64,000 nucleotides of DNA from positions 62,001 through 126,000 of the forward strand of contig CAKSLQ010000006.1 of the NCBI GenBank assembly GCA_934467415.1. Reading direction: 5' to 3'. The stretch is from an uncultured Eubacteriales bacterium (GTDB lineage: Bacteria > Bacillota > Clostridia > Oscillospirales > CAG-272). Under the pieces are notes generated by a model. The model saw only the letters and a list, made by a program, of their open reading frames with translations, had not been told where the DNA came from and did no database searches. Within the stretch, counting starts at the first letter, position 1, and each line of letters begins with the position of its first letter. Below, piece after piece: positions 1 to 7,697 of this stretch. The position numbers and the translations under genes were made by a program.

Positions 1-607
1 TCTCATTGGAGGTGCGCTTGTTTGAGCCGTAGACGCCGTACCACAGGCCGCTGTTTACGGTGATGGTGTAGTCATAGAAGCTGACGTCCGCCGCGGTCAT
101 GCTGTTTGAATTTATATACATGCCGCCGAGGATCGTGATGTACTCGCCGCTGTCCTTCGTGCAGACCACGCCGTTTCCGATCGTCAGGTTGTGGCCGCCG
201 CAGATCAGCTGGTTGAAATAGAAGCTGCTCGAATCGTTGATCTTGATGTTCTCGAAGACGGTGTCGCCGCCGAGATAGGTGTAGCCGCCGAGGTTCAGCA
301 CGGCGCCGCCCTGCTTGGTGTAGTCCGTGCCGCCAAAGACGGACGTGATCGTAACGATGCCGCTGCTTTGCGGCAGGTGCAGCGCATTGCCGGAGAGGGT
401 CAGCGGGCCGCAGACGACGACCGTGCCGCCCTTGCCGACCGTGTCATAGGCCGCCGCCAGCGTCTTCAGCGGCGCCGCATCGCTCGTGCCGGCCGCCGTG
501 TCGCTGCCCGCGTCCGAGACGTAAACCACCGCATCCGCGGCGCTCACGGCAAGTGCGAGCGCGCAGAGCAGAACTGCCGAAAGGAGCCAGATAAATGCTT
601 TTTTCAA
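1..607 (-). CDS. Secreted beta-helix-module surface protein (3' end outside window)
   Basis: Partial gene: the frame is still open at base 1, so only about 202 N-terminal residues are present. I place the start at a TTG (607-605) because GGAGGA sits 7 nt upstream and no ATG is available. Residues 1-24 are a signal peptide (MKKAFIWLLSAVLL...), cleaved near VSAADA. The mature chain begins VVYVSDAGSDTAAGTSDAAP and continues with short Gly/Thr/Val-rich strands (TVVVCGPLTLSG, FGGTDYTKQGG, TVFENIKIN) that look like rungs of a right-handed beta-helix. The same opening and rung pattern recurs in the proteins at 2826-5270, 5294-7675, 14208-18566 and 54811-55299. It lies 18 bp downstream of the toroid gene ending at 626 and is probably co-transcribed with it. 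A binding or surface-structural role is inference; no catalytic motif is visible in this part. Confidence 0.8.
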   Translation of the reverse strand, partial: MKKAFIWLLSAVLLCALALAVSAADAVVYVSDAGSDTAAGTSDAAPLKTLAAAYDTVGKGGTVVVCGPLTLSGNALHLPQSSGIVTITSVFGGTDYTKQGGAVLNLGGYTYLGGDTVFENIKINDSSSFYFNQLICGGHNLTIGNGVVCTKDSGEYITILGGMYINSNSMTAADVSFYDYTITVNSGLWYGVYGSNKRTSNE

Positions 608-625
608 GTTCGTATCCTCCGATTT

Positions 626-2581
626 TTATTTTTCAATGACGGAAAAATCGCCGCCGAGCTCGGTCTGAATGCGGTAGAGCGTCGTCATGCGGAAGGCGGC
701 GGGCCAGCCGACAAACATGTCGTTGAGATGCCCGCGCTCCTCGCGGTTTCTGCGGTAGCGTGTCCAGCGGGCAATGAAGAACGCCTCGCTTTGCAGCCCC
801 TCGGGACGGTCGTGGCCGTGGAGGGAGATGCCGCCCTTCGGCGTGATGCAGAGCATCGCATTGCACCAGAGCGCCCGCGCCCGCGAAAGCCAGCGCCCAT
901 CACCGGTGGCCTTGGCAAGCCGCATGTATTCGGGGATGACGATGACGCCCCACGGGTCAATGGCCGGGTGCTGCGTCGAGACCGACGTGCCGCCGTGCGT
1001 GTAGTAGCCGAGCCTTGCAAATTCGCTGTCGGCGGGATAGATCGCGTCGTAGTAATACATCCAGGACTGGAAGTAATAGGCCGCCTTTTCGGCCGTGACG
1101 AGGTATTCCGGCTTTCCCGTGATGTCGTAGAGATCCAGTGCGCTCTTGATGAACGGGTAGGCGGTCTCCTTGTCGATGCAGGCGCAGTCGATCGCGCCCG
1201 CCGTGATGCAGAAGTCGTCCACATCCCGCGCCGTGTAGAGCGCCATGGCGCGCTCGGCGCAGCTAAGATACGCGGTATTGCCGGTCACCCTGAAGAGCGA
1301 GAGCAGCCCCATGATCATAAAGCCGCCGATCGAACCACCGTCCGCCGCTTTTGTGCCGTCGGGATTCCACTTCAGCCCGAACCCGGTCTTCTTGTCGTAG
1401 TGGGTGACAAAGAACCCGCCGAGCCTTACGGCAAAGTCAAGCAGCGCGGGGCGATCGATGCCGTGCGACTTCAGCAGCGCGTAGGACTCCGCCATCTCCG
1501 ACACCGCCCAGCCGTAGTTGCAGACGTCGCAGGCGATGTACTTCTTGTTCAAGTGCCGCGCGTAGTTCGTCGGGAACAGCCCGTTTGCAAACTGCGAGGC
1601 CGCCCAGGCTTCAAGGCTTCGGATCATGTCGTCGCGAAGCGCCGTGTCGCCTGTGCGCAGTGCCTCGACAAGCTCCATGCGCGCCTGCTTGAGCGCCTGT
1701 CCCGACCAGCCCGCCTCGTAGACCTCGTAGGGCATGTAGATGCCGCGGCTGCACGGATCGTTGCGCATCGCGTTGCGGAACATTTTCACGCCGCCGACCT
1801 CGGTCATGAGAAAGTTTGACTGCTTCAGGCTGTTTTCCCACGCTGCACGGACGTCCATGACCGGCTCGCGCGTGAACGGAAAAATGTCCTCGATGCGGTC
1901 GAGCAGCGTCGCCGTGCCGTAGTTCTTCCACTTCGGCGTACCGACGAACAGATAAAATTCAACCGTGAAGGTCTCGTCCGTGCCGAGCGTGATATAGGTG
2001 TCGTAGCGCGGCGTCAGCACATCGTGGTCGGTGTAGGAGCGGGGCGCCTCGGTCACGGGGTAGTAGATGCGGTGGGCAAGGCAGCCGCCCGCGCCGCGCA
2101 CGAGCGCGCAGGACGAAACAAGGCTGTCGGCGTCCGCGTCGGATGCAAACAGCGCGCAGACGGCGTCGGCCGTCTCGGTCAGCGTGCAGGACGGGATACT
2201 CTCGCGGTCGTAGGCGAAGATCCACGGTTTTCCGCCGTCGCAGAGGCCGTGCGGCTCCTTGCCCATGGAGCGGACATTGCCCGAGAAGGAGACGCAGGGG
2301 ATGAGATAGCGGTCGGCTGCAAAGGTGTCGCGCGCCTCGACGATCCACTTGCCCGTGCGCGCACCGACGCCTGTGTTTGTCACGCTGCGGCGCACACGGA
2401 AGAGTCCGTCGCCGAGCGCCTCGACCGTGTCTTTGGCCGTAAAGCCCTCGGCCGTGTATGCATCGCCCGTGGCGGTGAAAGGGATTTCTTCGCCGTTCGA
2501 TTCAAAGATCGGCGGCATGAGGCAGAGCAGGGCGTCCGGCGTCTGCTCTGCCGCAGCATTCGTTTTGGTGAAAAATATCAT
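626..2581 (-). CDS. (alpha/alpha)6-toroid, glycoside-hydrolase-like protein
   Basis: 651 residues. The ATG at 2581 is preceded by GAGG with 7 nt spacing; the frame is open further upstream, but that stretch is the relic described at 2578-2694. There is no signal peptide (MIFFTKTNAAAEQTPD), so it may be cytosolic unlike its neighbours. The N-terminal ~240 residues look beta-rich. The C-terminal two thirds carry repeated helix pairs with aromatic and Gly motifs (YEAGWSGQALKQAR, FANGLFPTNYARHLNKKY, DVCNYGWAVSEMAESY, GLKWNPDGT, RWTRYRRNREERGHLNDMF), as in six-hairpin glycosidases and lyases. I cannot assign a GH family. Its place among GH3, GH5, GH43 and sialidase-like genes supports a role in processing glycans or oligosaccharides. 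Confidence 0.75.
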   Translation of the reverse strand: MIFFTKTNAAAEQTPDALLCLMPPIFESNGEEIPFTATGDAYTAEGFTAKDTVEALGDGLFRVRRSVTNTGVGARTGKWIVEARDTFAADRYLIPCVSFSGNVRSMGKEPHGLCDGGKPWIFAYDRESIPSCTLTETADAVCALFASDADADSLVSSCALVRGAGGCLAHRIYYPVTEAPRSYTDHDVLTPRYDTYITLGTDETFTVEFYLFVGTPKWKNYGTATLLDRIEDIFPFTREPVMDVRAAWENSLKQSNFLMTEVGGVKMFRNAMRNDPCSRGIYMPYEVYEAGWSGQALKQARMELVEALRTGDTALRDDMIRSLEAWAASQFANGLFPTNYARHLNKKYIACDVCNYGWAVSEMAESYALLKSHGIDRPALLDFAVRLGGFFVTHYDKKTGFGLKWNPDGTKAADGGSIGGFMIMGLLSLFRVTGNTAYLSCAERAMALYTARDVDDFCITAGAIDCACIDKETAYPFIKSALDLYDITGKPEYLVTAEKAAYYFQSWMYYYDAIYPADSEFARLGYYTHGGTSVSTQHPAIDPWGVIVIPEYMRLAKATGDGRWLSRARALWCNAMLCITPKGGISLHGHDRPEGLQSEAFFIARWTRYRRNREERGHLNDMFVGWPAAFRMTTLYRIQTELGGDFSVIEK

Positions 2582-2694
2582 TTGTATGCCTCGTTTCCGT
2601 CGGCGGAAACACGGACATCGGCCGTGCTTGCCGCGCAAAGCGGTTTGAATATCGCGAGAAAGATGCAGGGCGCGGAGCTGCGTTTTCTTTGCCT
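2578..2694 (-). pseudogene. Start-less relic of a beta-helix-module gene (signal peptide end)
   Basis: Read on the minus strand from 2694, this 39-codon stretch gives RQRKRSSAPCIFLAI..., then LCAASTADVRVSADGNEAYK and a stop. It aligns codon for codon with the start of the intact gene at 55299 (MQRKFKFALCIFLAIVALLC TASAVDIYVSADGDD in two blocks). The nucleotides before it also match the Shine-Dalgarno region of that gene (GGAGACTGAA). The start ATG has become AGG, and the frame ends in a TGA that overlaps the ATG of the toroid gene (ATGA). I read it as the decayed 5' end of a lost paralogue. The match is by eye and not scored. Confidence 0.7.
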
Positions 2695-2746
2695 GCTTCA
2701 GTCTCCCGTTCTTTTCTGCGGGCATTGCGCCGCAGGGCCTTTATAA

Positions 2747-2776
2747 ACTGCCGATCCGATAAACCGGACCGGCAGT
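2747..2776 (-). terminator. Possible terminator hairpin after the solute-binding-protein gene
   Basis: Inverted repeat ACTGCC(A/G)(A/G)TCCG with a 6-nt loop and one mismatch, in the 244-bp gap between the gene ending at 2826 and the relic upstream of the toroid gene. There is no strong T-run on the minus-strand side, so termination is uncertain. The rest of the gap shows no gene. Confidence 0.4.
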
Positions 2777-2825
2777 CTGCTTCTTTTTATCTGTCAGCGG
2801 GGTCAATAAGCGGTTTTCGCTTCGA

Positions 2826-5270
2826 TCATTGCTTTTCCGCGCTGTCAAACGCTGCGGAAACCGTTTCAAAGTTTGCATCGCTCATGACCGTCTCTGCGTA
2901 CACCAGCTTGACACCCTCGGTGACGATGAGCGGCTTGGCCTCGTCGTTGCGTCTTGCAACCTGACCGATCGTACCGCCCAGCCAGTTTACGGTTATGCTG
3001 TTGCTCGTACCGCCGTCCACGGCATCCTGTATTGCCAGAACGCTTGCATTGTCCGTAATATTCACCGTGGTGTTTCCGCTTGTAAACGCACCGTTTACCG
3101 GCACCGGATAGAGCTTGCTTACAACAGCGTCGCCGCCGATATTGATGGTTGCATTGCCGGTGTAATTTGCCTCTTTGATGCCGCGCGAATATGCGCCGAT
3201 ACAGATGTTGTGGCCGCTCTTGACCGTGATATTCACATCAAGATCGCCGTCGGGCGCAGGCTCTTCGCCGCCTGCAACGACAGGCTGTCCCGCCTGATAG
3301 CCGCCTGCAATGCTGAAGGCACTTGCAAATCCGCCGCCGTTAAAGCCGTCGCCCATGCCGGAGATGCCGACACCGGTATCCAGCGTAAAGGGATAGTGGT
3401 TTGCGACGAAGTAGTAGAAATTCCCGACAAGATTGAAATCAATATCGCGGAAAATGTATTCGCCCGAGCAAACGAAGCGAACCGCCGAAACCGTATAGGT
3501 CGCGCCGTTTGCACGGTAGTCTACACCGCCGTAATTCGAGGTTACCGTGACGGTCCCCTCAAAGGTATCGGTATAGACAAAGGTTTCGTTCTGAATATAA
3601 TTGCCGCAGACGACAACGGTGCAGTCCTTGGAGAGATCCAGGCAGTCCAGCGCCGCGCTCATCGTATTCACCGCGCTGTCCGCATTGGAGCCGTTGCCCT
3701 TGCCGCTTGATGCAAGGTAAACAACGGTGGCGTTCTCGTACGGCGAGGTATCCACTTCCACCTTTTCCGTTGTCTCCACGTTCGTATTCTCGCCTGTATA
3801 AACGACATTGCTGTTCTTTGCAAAAGATTCGTTGATTTTCTGAATCTTGCTTTCCGCAACGGGTTTGTAGGTGTCATAGATCGTGGCAAGCGACGCTCTG
3901 GTTACAAAGCGATTGCCGATTGCATTGAAATAGCCGCCGATGTCGTAGTAAATACCGATGTCGAATACATGCGATGCAAAAATAATATCCAGCATTTCAG
4001 CGCTTTCCGGGTCGCGGATGTACTTGCCGTAGAGCGTCTTTTCATAATAAGCGGGGGTAAGATATACCTTGCCGTAATGCGCCAGCAGCTCGGCTACCGC
4101 ACCGGAGCGAACCGGGCTTGCAGTCATAGGGATGCAGAAAAACTGCGTATGGAAGCCGCTGACCAGATGACCGTAATCCTCCTGCTGCGCATCAAATTTC
4201 GGGTAGGGAAGTATGCCGAAATCGACCTCGCTGTCACGGTGGCTCTCAACCAGAGAGAGCGCGCCGAAATTGAAGACGGTGCGGTTTTCATTGAATACGG
4301 CAAAGCGGTTGGTATCCCATGTGCCGATGTTGGCTGCCTTGCCGGTGACATTATCGTACTGATAATTGTATACATGCGCCTGGTCAAACACGATGCTGTC
4401 CAGCGTGTCGTAAAGGTCTACGACACGTTCGCTGTACAGGGTCAGCTCGATCTCGCCGCGGTCGTTGACAGTTGCAATCTTTTCACCGGCGCCTGCCAGC
4501 ATGGCGACCAGCGGGTCGTTCCAGATCATGAGCCCGTAACTGTCATGCTCATCGTAGATACCGTTGTTGTCCACATCTTCGCCGACCTGCTTGACAAGCT
4601 CGCCGAGCTTCTCGACGGTCCATTCATTGTTTCGCACAAGCTCATACGGATTTTCCAGGCCGTATGAGGCAACAAGGTCCTTGTTGAAGAGCAGGGCATG
4701 GGTGTAGATGTTGTCCACAACGCTGATATCGCCGGTCGTATAGAACATTTTGCCGGCAACCGCGAGGTCCTTATTGGCTTTTTGGTCCCAATAGTCCTTG
4801 GTCAGATCTATGTGCGGCAGGCTGGAAAGATCCCAGAGCGTACCCATCTGCGCAAGGTTGGCGACATCTCCGGTGCCGATCATGGCGGCGTCGTAGGTAG
4901 AATTGCCCGCCATGTAGTCGGTGTAGATCTTCTGAAAACCGTTGCCGTTGCCGTTTGTCGTTCCGTAGCCCAAAAACGCATCATTGATGATATTCAGACC
5001 GTAATACTCGCGAAGCCACTCGTTGCGCTGATAGATCGCATATTCAACGGTGGTTGAAGCGTCGCTGTCCGCCTCAAAATCATTTCCTTTATATCCGGCG
5101 ACAAGAATACGGAAGTCGCCCGAGACATCCAGCGTGGCGGGAATGATTTCATTGTTCTTCGGGTCGTTGTTGACGGTCACTTCGGGGGGAACCTCCGGCT
5201 CACGGCCGCAGGAAATCAGCATCAGTGCCGTCACAACCAAAACGAGAAGCAGCGCTATTCTTTTTTTCAT
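2826..5270 (-). CDS. Solute-binding lipoprotein fused to a beta-helix module
   Basis: 814 residues; ATG with GGAG at normal spacing. The signal peptide ends in lipobox LISC (cysteine ~21), so the protein is lipid-anchored on the outer membrane face. Residues ~45-500 resemble an ABC family-1 extracellular sugar-binding protein: DFRILVAGYKGNDF, NEWLREYYGLNI, DAAMIGTGDVANLAQMGTLW, NPYELVRNNEWTVEKL, PVRSGAVAELLAHYG. From about residue 513 the chain changes to the shared repeat module (ATVVYLASSGKGNGSNADSA, TVVVCGNYIQNETF, VTSNYGGVDYRANG), close to the module near residue 597 of the 14208-18566 protein. No ABC permease genes are in the window. The gene is 23 bp downstream of the stalk-domain protein, so it is probably in the same transcript. 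A solute-binding domain joined to a beta-helix suggests a surface glycan sensor or capture protein, which is inference. Confidence 0.85.
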   Translation of the reverse strand: MKKRIALLLVLVVTALMLISCGREPEVPPEVTVNNDPKNNEIIPATLDVSGDFRILVAGYKGNDFEADSDASTTVEYAIYQRNEWLREYYGLNIINDAFLGYGTTNGNGNGFQKIYTDYMAGNSTYDAAMIGTGDVANLAQMGTLWDLSSLPHIDLTKDYWDQKANKDLAVAGKMFYTTGDISVVDNIYTHALLFNKDLVASYGLENPYELVRNNEWTVEKLGELVKQVGEDVDNNGIYDEHDSYGLMIWNDPLVAMLAGAGEKIATVNDRGEIELTLYSERVVDLYDTLDSIVFDQAHVYNYQYDNVTGKAANIGTWDTNRFAVFNENRTVFNFGALSLVESHRDSEVDFGILPYPKFDAQQEDYGHLVSGFHTQFFCIPMTASPVRSGAVAELLAHYGKVYLTPAYYEKTLYGKYIRDPESAEMLDIIFASHVFDIGIYYDIGGYFNAIGNRFVTRASLATIYDTYKPVAESKIQKINESFAKNSNVVYTGENTNVETTEKVEVDTSPYENATVVYLASSGKGNGSNADSAVNTMSAALDCLDLSKDCTVVVCGNYIQNETFVYTDTFEGTVTVTSNYGGVDYRANGATYTVSAVRFVCSGEYIFRDIDFNLVGNFYYFVANHYPFTLDTGVGISGMGDGFNGGGFASAFSIAGGYQAGQPVVAGGEEPAPDGDLDVNITVKSGHNICIGAYSRGIKEANYTGNATINIGGDAVVSKLYPVPVNGAFTSGNTTVNITDNASVLAIQDAVDGGTSNSITVNWLGGTIGQVARRNDEAKPLIVTEGVKLVYAETVMSDANFETVSAAFDSAEKQ

Positions 5271-5293
5271 ATGTTTTCTCCTTTTTTCAAGTC

Positions 5294-7675
5294 CTATTTC
5301 ACAAGCGTTGCGGTATCGGTGGAGGCGTCCCAGGCGATATTGTCATTGGAAACGCCGAGTGCGTTTGCAATCGCGCGTACCGGGAGATAGGTGCGGTTGC
5401 TTTCGATAACGGCGGGGGAGTCGAGTGCGACCGCCTTGCCGTTTACATACATTTCCTTTTTACCGATGGTAACCACGATGGTCACTTCGCCGTCGGTGAG
5501 CGTGGCGGTCCGGGTCGCCGCCTCCCACTTGATGCCCTCGTTTGACACACCGAATGCATTCGCAAGGAAACGCACGGGGAGCATGGTGCGGTTGTTGCGG
5601 TTGATCGGTGCCGCGTCGAGCACATGCGCCCTTCCGTTGACATAAGCGGCAGCGGAGCCGATGGTGAGCCGAACCTCTGTTGTCTCCGCAGGAATATCGT
5701 TTGCGACGGTATCAAACCACTTCAGCATTGTATCGGCAGGTTCGACGCCACGATAGTTCAGAACATACTTTGTATTCTCGAAAAGCGCAAGCTTTTCCCG
5801 ATTGACCTGCCCCTGAAACTCGCAGTTGTTGCAGACAAACTCATCAATCTTGCCGCCCGTCCAGTTCACGGTGACGGTGTCCAGCACATTTCGCATGTCA
5901 AGCTGCCTGACATAGCCGCTCTTCATGCGGATAACGGCATTTTTGGAATAGATGGATGCGTCGCCGCCGACCTGAATGAAGTCGTTGATGCTGCAGCCGT
6001 CAATATGGATGACGACCCTGTCGCCGACGCTGGAATCGATCGGCCCGCCGTATACACGGTCCACCGAGCCGCCGAGGAGGTTCAGCGTTTGGGAGCCGGT
6101 AAACTCGTGGATATAGCCGCTGGTTTCGTTGCCTCTGGTATAGCCGATGACCGCATAGTAGTTTCCGCTTTCGATCGTCACATGCTTGTCTGCATGGTGG
6201 GGAACCTGACTGTCGGTGTCATAAAGCTGATATCCGCCGAGAACATATGTTTTTGCCACGTCGGTTGCCGGCGTAGTCAAACCGGTGCCGAAGGTGATAT
6301 CGTGAAATCTGCCGACAAAGAGAAGGGTGTTTTCAAAGTCGATTTTTGTGTTCTCCAGCGTCGTGTTGCCGCTGAAAAAGAAGCGCCTGTATTTGTCAAA
6401 CCTGAGTCCGCCGTCAAAATATCTTTCGCCGTCGAAAGAGGTTATGACAATGTGATTGTCATGCGCAGGCTCGATGAAATTGGCGTTCAGCGCAACGGTG
6501 TTGACCAGCACAATCGTTCCGTCAACGCCCGAGAGCATCTCGTATGCCTGCGTCAGGCTGCTGATCGGGCTGTCGGGCGAAAAGCCGGTTCCGTCGCCGA
6601 CATCCGCAACATAGACCTTCGCGGGATACACCGTGGACTTTTCGGCTTTTTTGTCGAGGACGGTATACGCGGCAACATCCACATCTGCTGCACCCGAAAT
6701 CGCAGAGCCGTCCTCGTATGCCGCATTGTCGAATCCATCCAGGAGGGACTGCACCCGCAGACCCTTGCGCGCGACAAGCTCGATTTTGCCGTCGGTGATA
6801 AAGTCCTTGATGTCGCCATGCATCGTCCGTGAAACCATGTCTATTCTGCCGCCGAGAAACCGGACGGCGGTGTGACCCATAACATTGTTCAGGATCAGCG
6901 CATTGACGGTACCGCCGTTGACGGTCACGGTGGAATCGCCGTTCAGCCGTCGGCTGCCTTCACCCGCCGTGTAAAGCGAATTGACCGTGCCGCCGTTTAC
7001 CGTGACGATGGAGGAACCCGAATAAGAGCCGAGTATGGAGGCGCCGTAAACGCTCTTGACCGTGCCGCCGTTCACCGTAATATGGGAGGTTCCGGTATAG
7101 CTTGCAGTGCCGCCGCCGCGCGAAAAGCCTACAACGGCGTGCCAACTGCCGCTTTCCACCACGACGGAAGAATCTCTGTAGGCAACATGCCTGTATTCCT
7201 TTTCCGTTGCGGGAAGCTGATAGCCGCCGAGCACATAAACCATCAGTGCCGACGGCACCGTGATGCCTTCGCCGAGCACAAGCGGATTGAAGCCCGCCAC
7301 GATCATCGCCGTTTTGGAGGTGTTGTTTGCCCCCACCGCGAACGTAATGTTCTCAAAGGTCGTGGGACCTGCAAGATAAAAACGGTTGACCGTGGGGTGG
7401 TCGGTCACGATCGTGCCGCCGCTTATGGTAATGTTCTCATTGTGTGCCGGTGCATAGAAGGGCTGTTTTACGGTGTATGTATCGGTAATGACCACCTTGC
7501 CGCCGCCATGCGCAAGCGCCTCAAACGCAGCCTCCAGCGAGCCTACGGGCGCGTCGGCGCTGCGTCCCGTTCCGCTGCCGCCATCGTTCAGATATACGGT
7601 TTCCGCCGCCGACGCGCCAAGCGCCAGAAGCGCCGTCATCAAAACGATGAAAGCCATCAACAAACTCTTTTTCAC
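5294..7675 (-). CDS. Secreted beta-helix-module protein with copper amine oxidase-type stalk domains
   Basis: 793 residues. The start is GTG at 7675, 7 nt after AAGGAG. Signal peptide VKKSLLMAFIVLMTALLALG, cleaved near ASA-AE. Two copies of the shared module follow: residues ~24-340 (VYLNDGGSGTGRSADAPVGS) and ~350-660 (VYVADVGDGTGFSPDSPIS), each with repeated HITVNGGTV-like rungs. The last ~125 residues are two copies of the copper amine oxidase N-terminal (PF07833) stalk domain: YVNGRAHVLDAAPINRNNR...MLPVRFLANAFGVS and YVNGKAVALDSPAVIESNRT...LPVRAIANALGVS. That domain is common in extracellular Clostridia proteins and usually mediates wall or protein association. The gene sits between the sialidase-fold gene (22-bp gap) and the solute-binding fusion (23-bp gap). 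No enzymatic motif was recognised. Confidence 0.85.
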   Translation of the reverse strand: MKKSLLMAFIVLMTALLALGASAAETVYLNDGGSGTGRSADAPVGSLEAAFEALAHGGGKVVITDTYTVKQPFYAPAHNENITISGGTIVTDHPTVNRFYLAGPTTFENITFAVGANNTSKTAMIVAGFNPLVLGEGITVPSALMVYVLGGYQLPATEKEYRHVAYRDSSVVVESGSWHAVVGFSRGGGTASYTGTSHITVNGGTVKSVYGASILGSYSGSSIVTVNGGTVNSLYTAGEGSRRLNGDSTVTVNGGTVNALILNNVMGHTAVRFLGGRIDMVSRTMHGDIKDFITDGKIELVARKGLRVQSLLDGFDNAAYEDGSAISGAADVDVAAYTVLDKKAEKSTVYPAKVYVADVGDGTGFSPDSPISSLTQAYEMLSGVDGTIVLVNTVALNANFIEPAHDNHIVITSFDGERYFDGGLRFDKYRRFFFSGNTTLENTKIDFENTLLFVGRFHDITFGTGLTTPATDVAKTYVLGGYQLYDTDSQVPHHADKHVTIESGNYYAVIGYTRGNETSGYIHEFTGSQTLNLLGGSVDRVYGGPIDSSVGDRVVIHIDGCSINDFIQVGGDASIYSKNAVIRMKSGYVRQLDMRNVLDTVTVNWTGGKIDEFVCNNCEFQGQVNREKLALFENTKYVLNYRGVEPADTMLKWFDTVANDIPAETTEVRLTIGSAAAYVNGRAHVLDAAPINRNNRTMLPVRFLANAFGVSNEGIKWEAATRTATLTDGEVTIVVTIGKKEMYVNGKAVALDSPAVIESNRTYLPVRAIANALGVSNDNIAWDASTDTATLVK

Positions 7676-7697
7676 AAATGCTCTCCTTCAATTCAAT

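Noticed and set aside
2581..2725. Upstream extension of the toroid gene to 2725
   Set aside because: The extra 48 residues are basic and motif-free in that frame; the same DNA in another frame is a recognisable signal-peptide relic, and the GAGG site supports the ATG at 2581.
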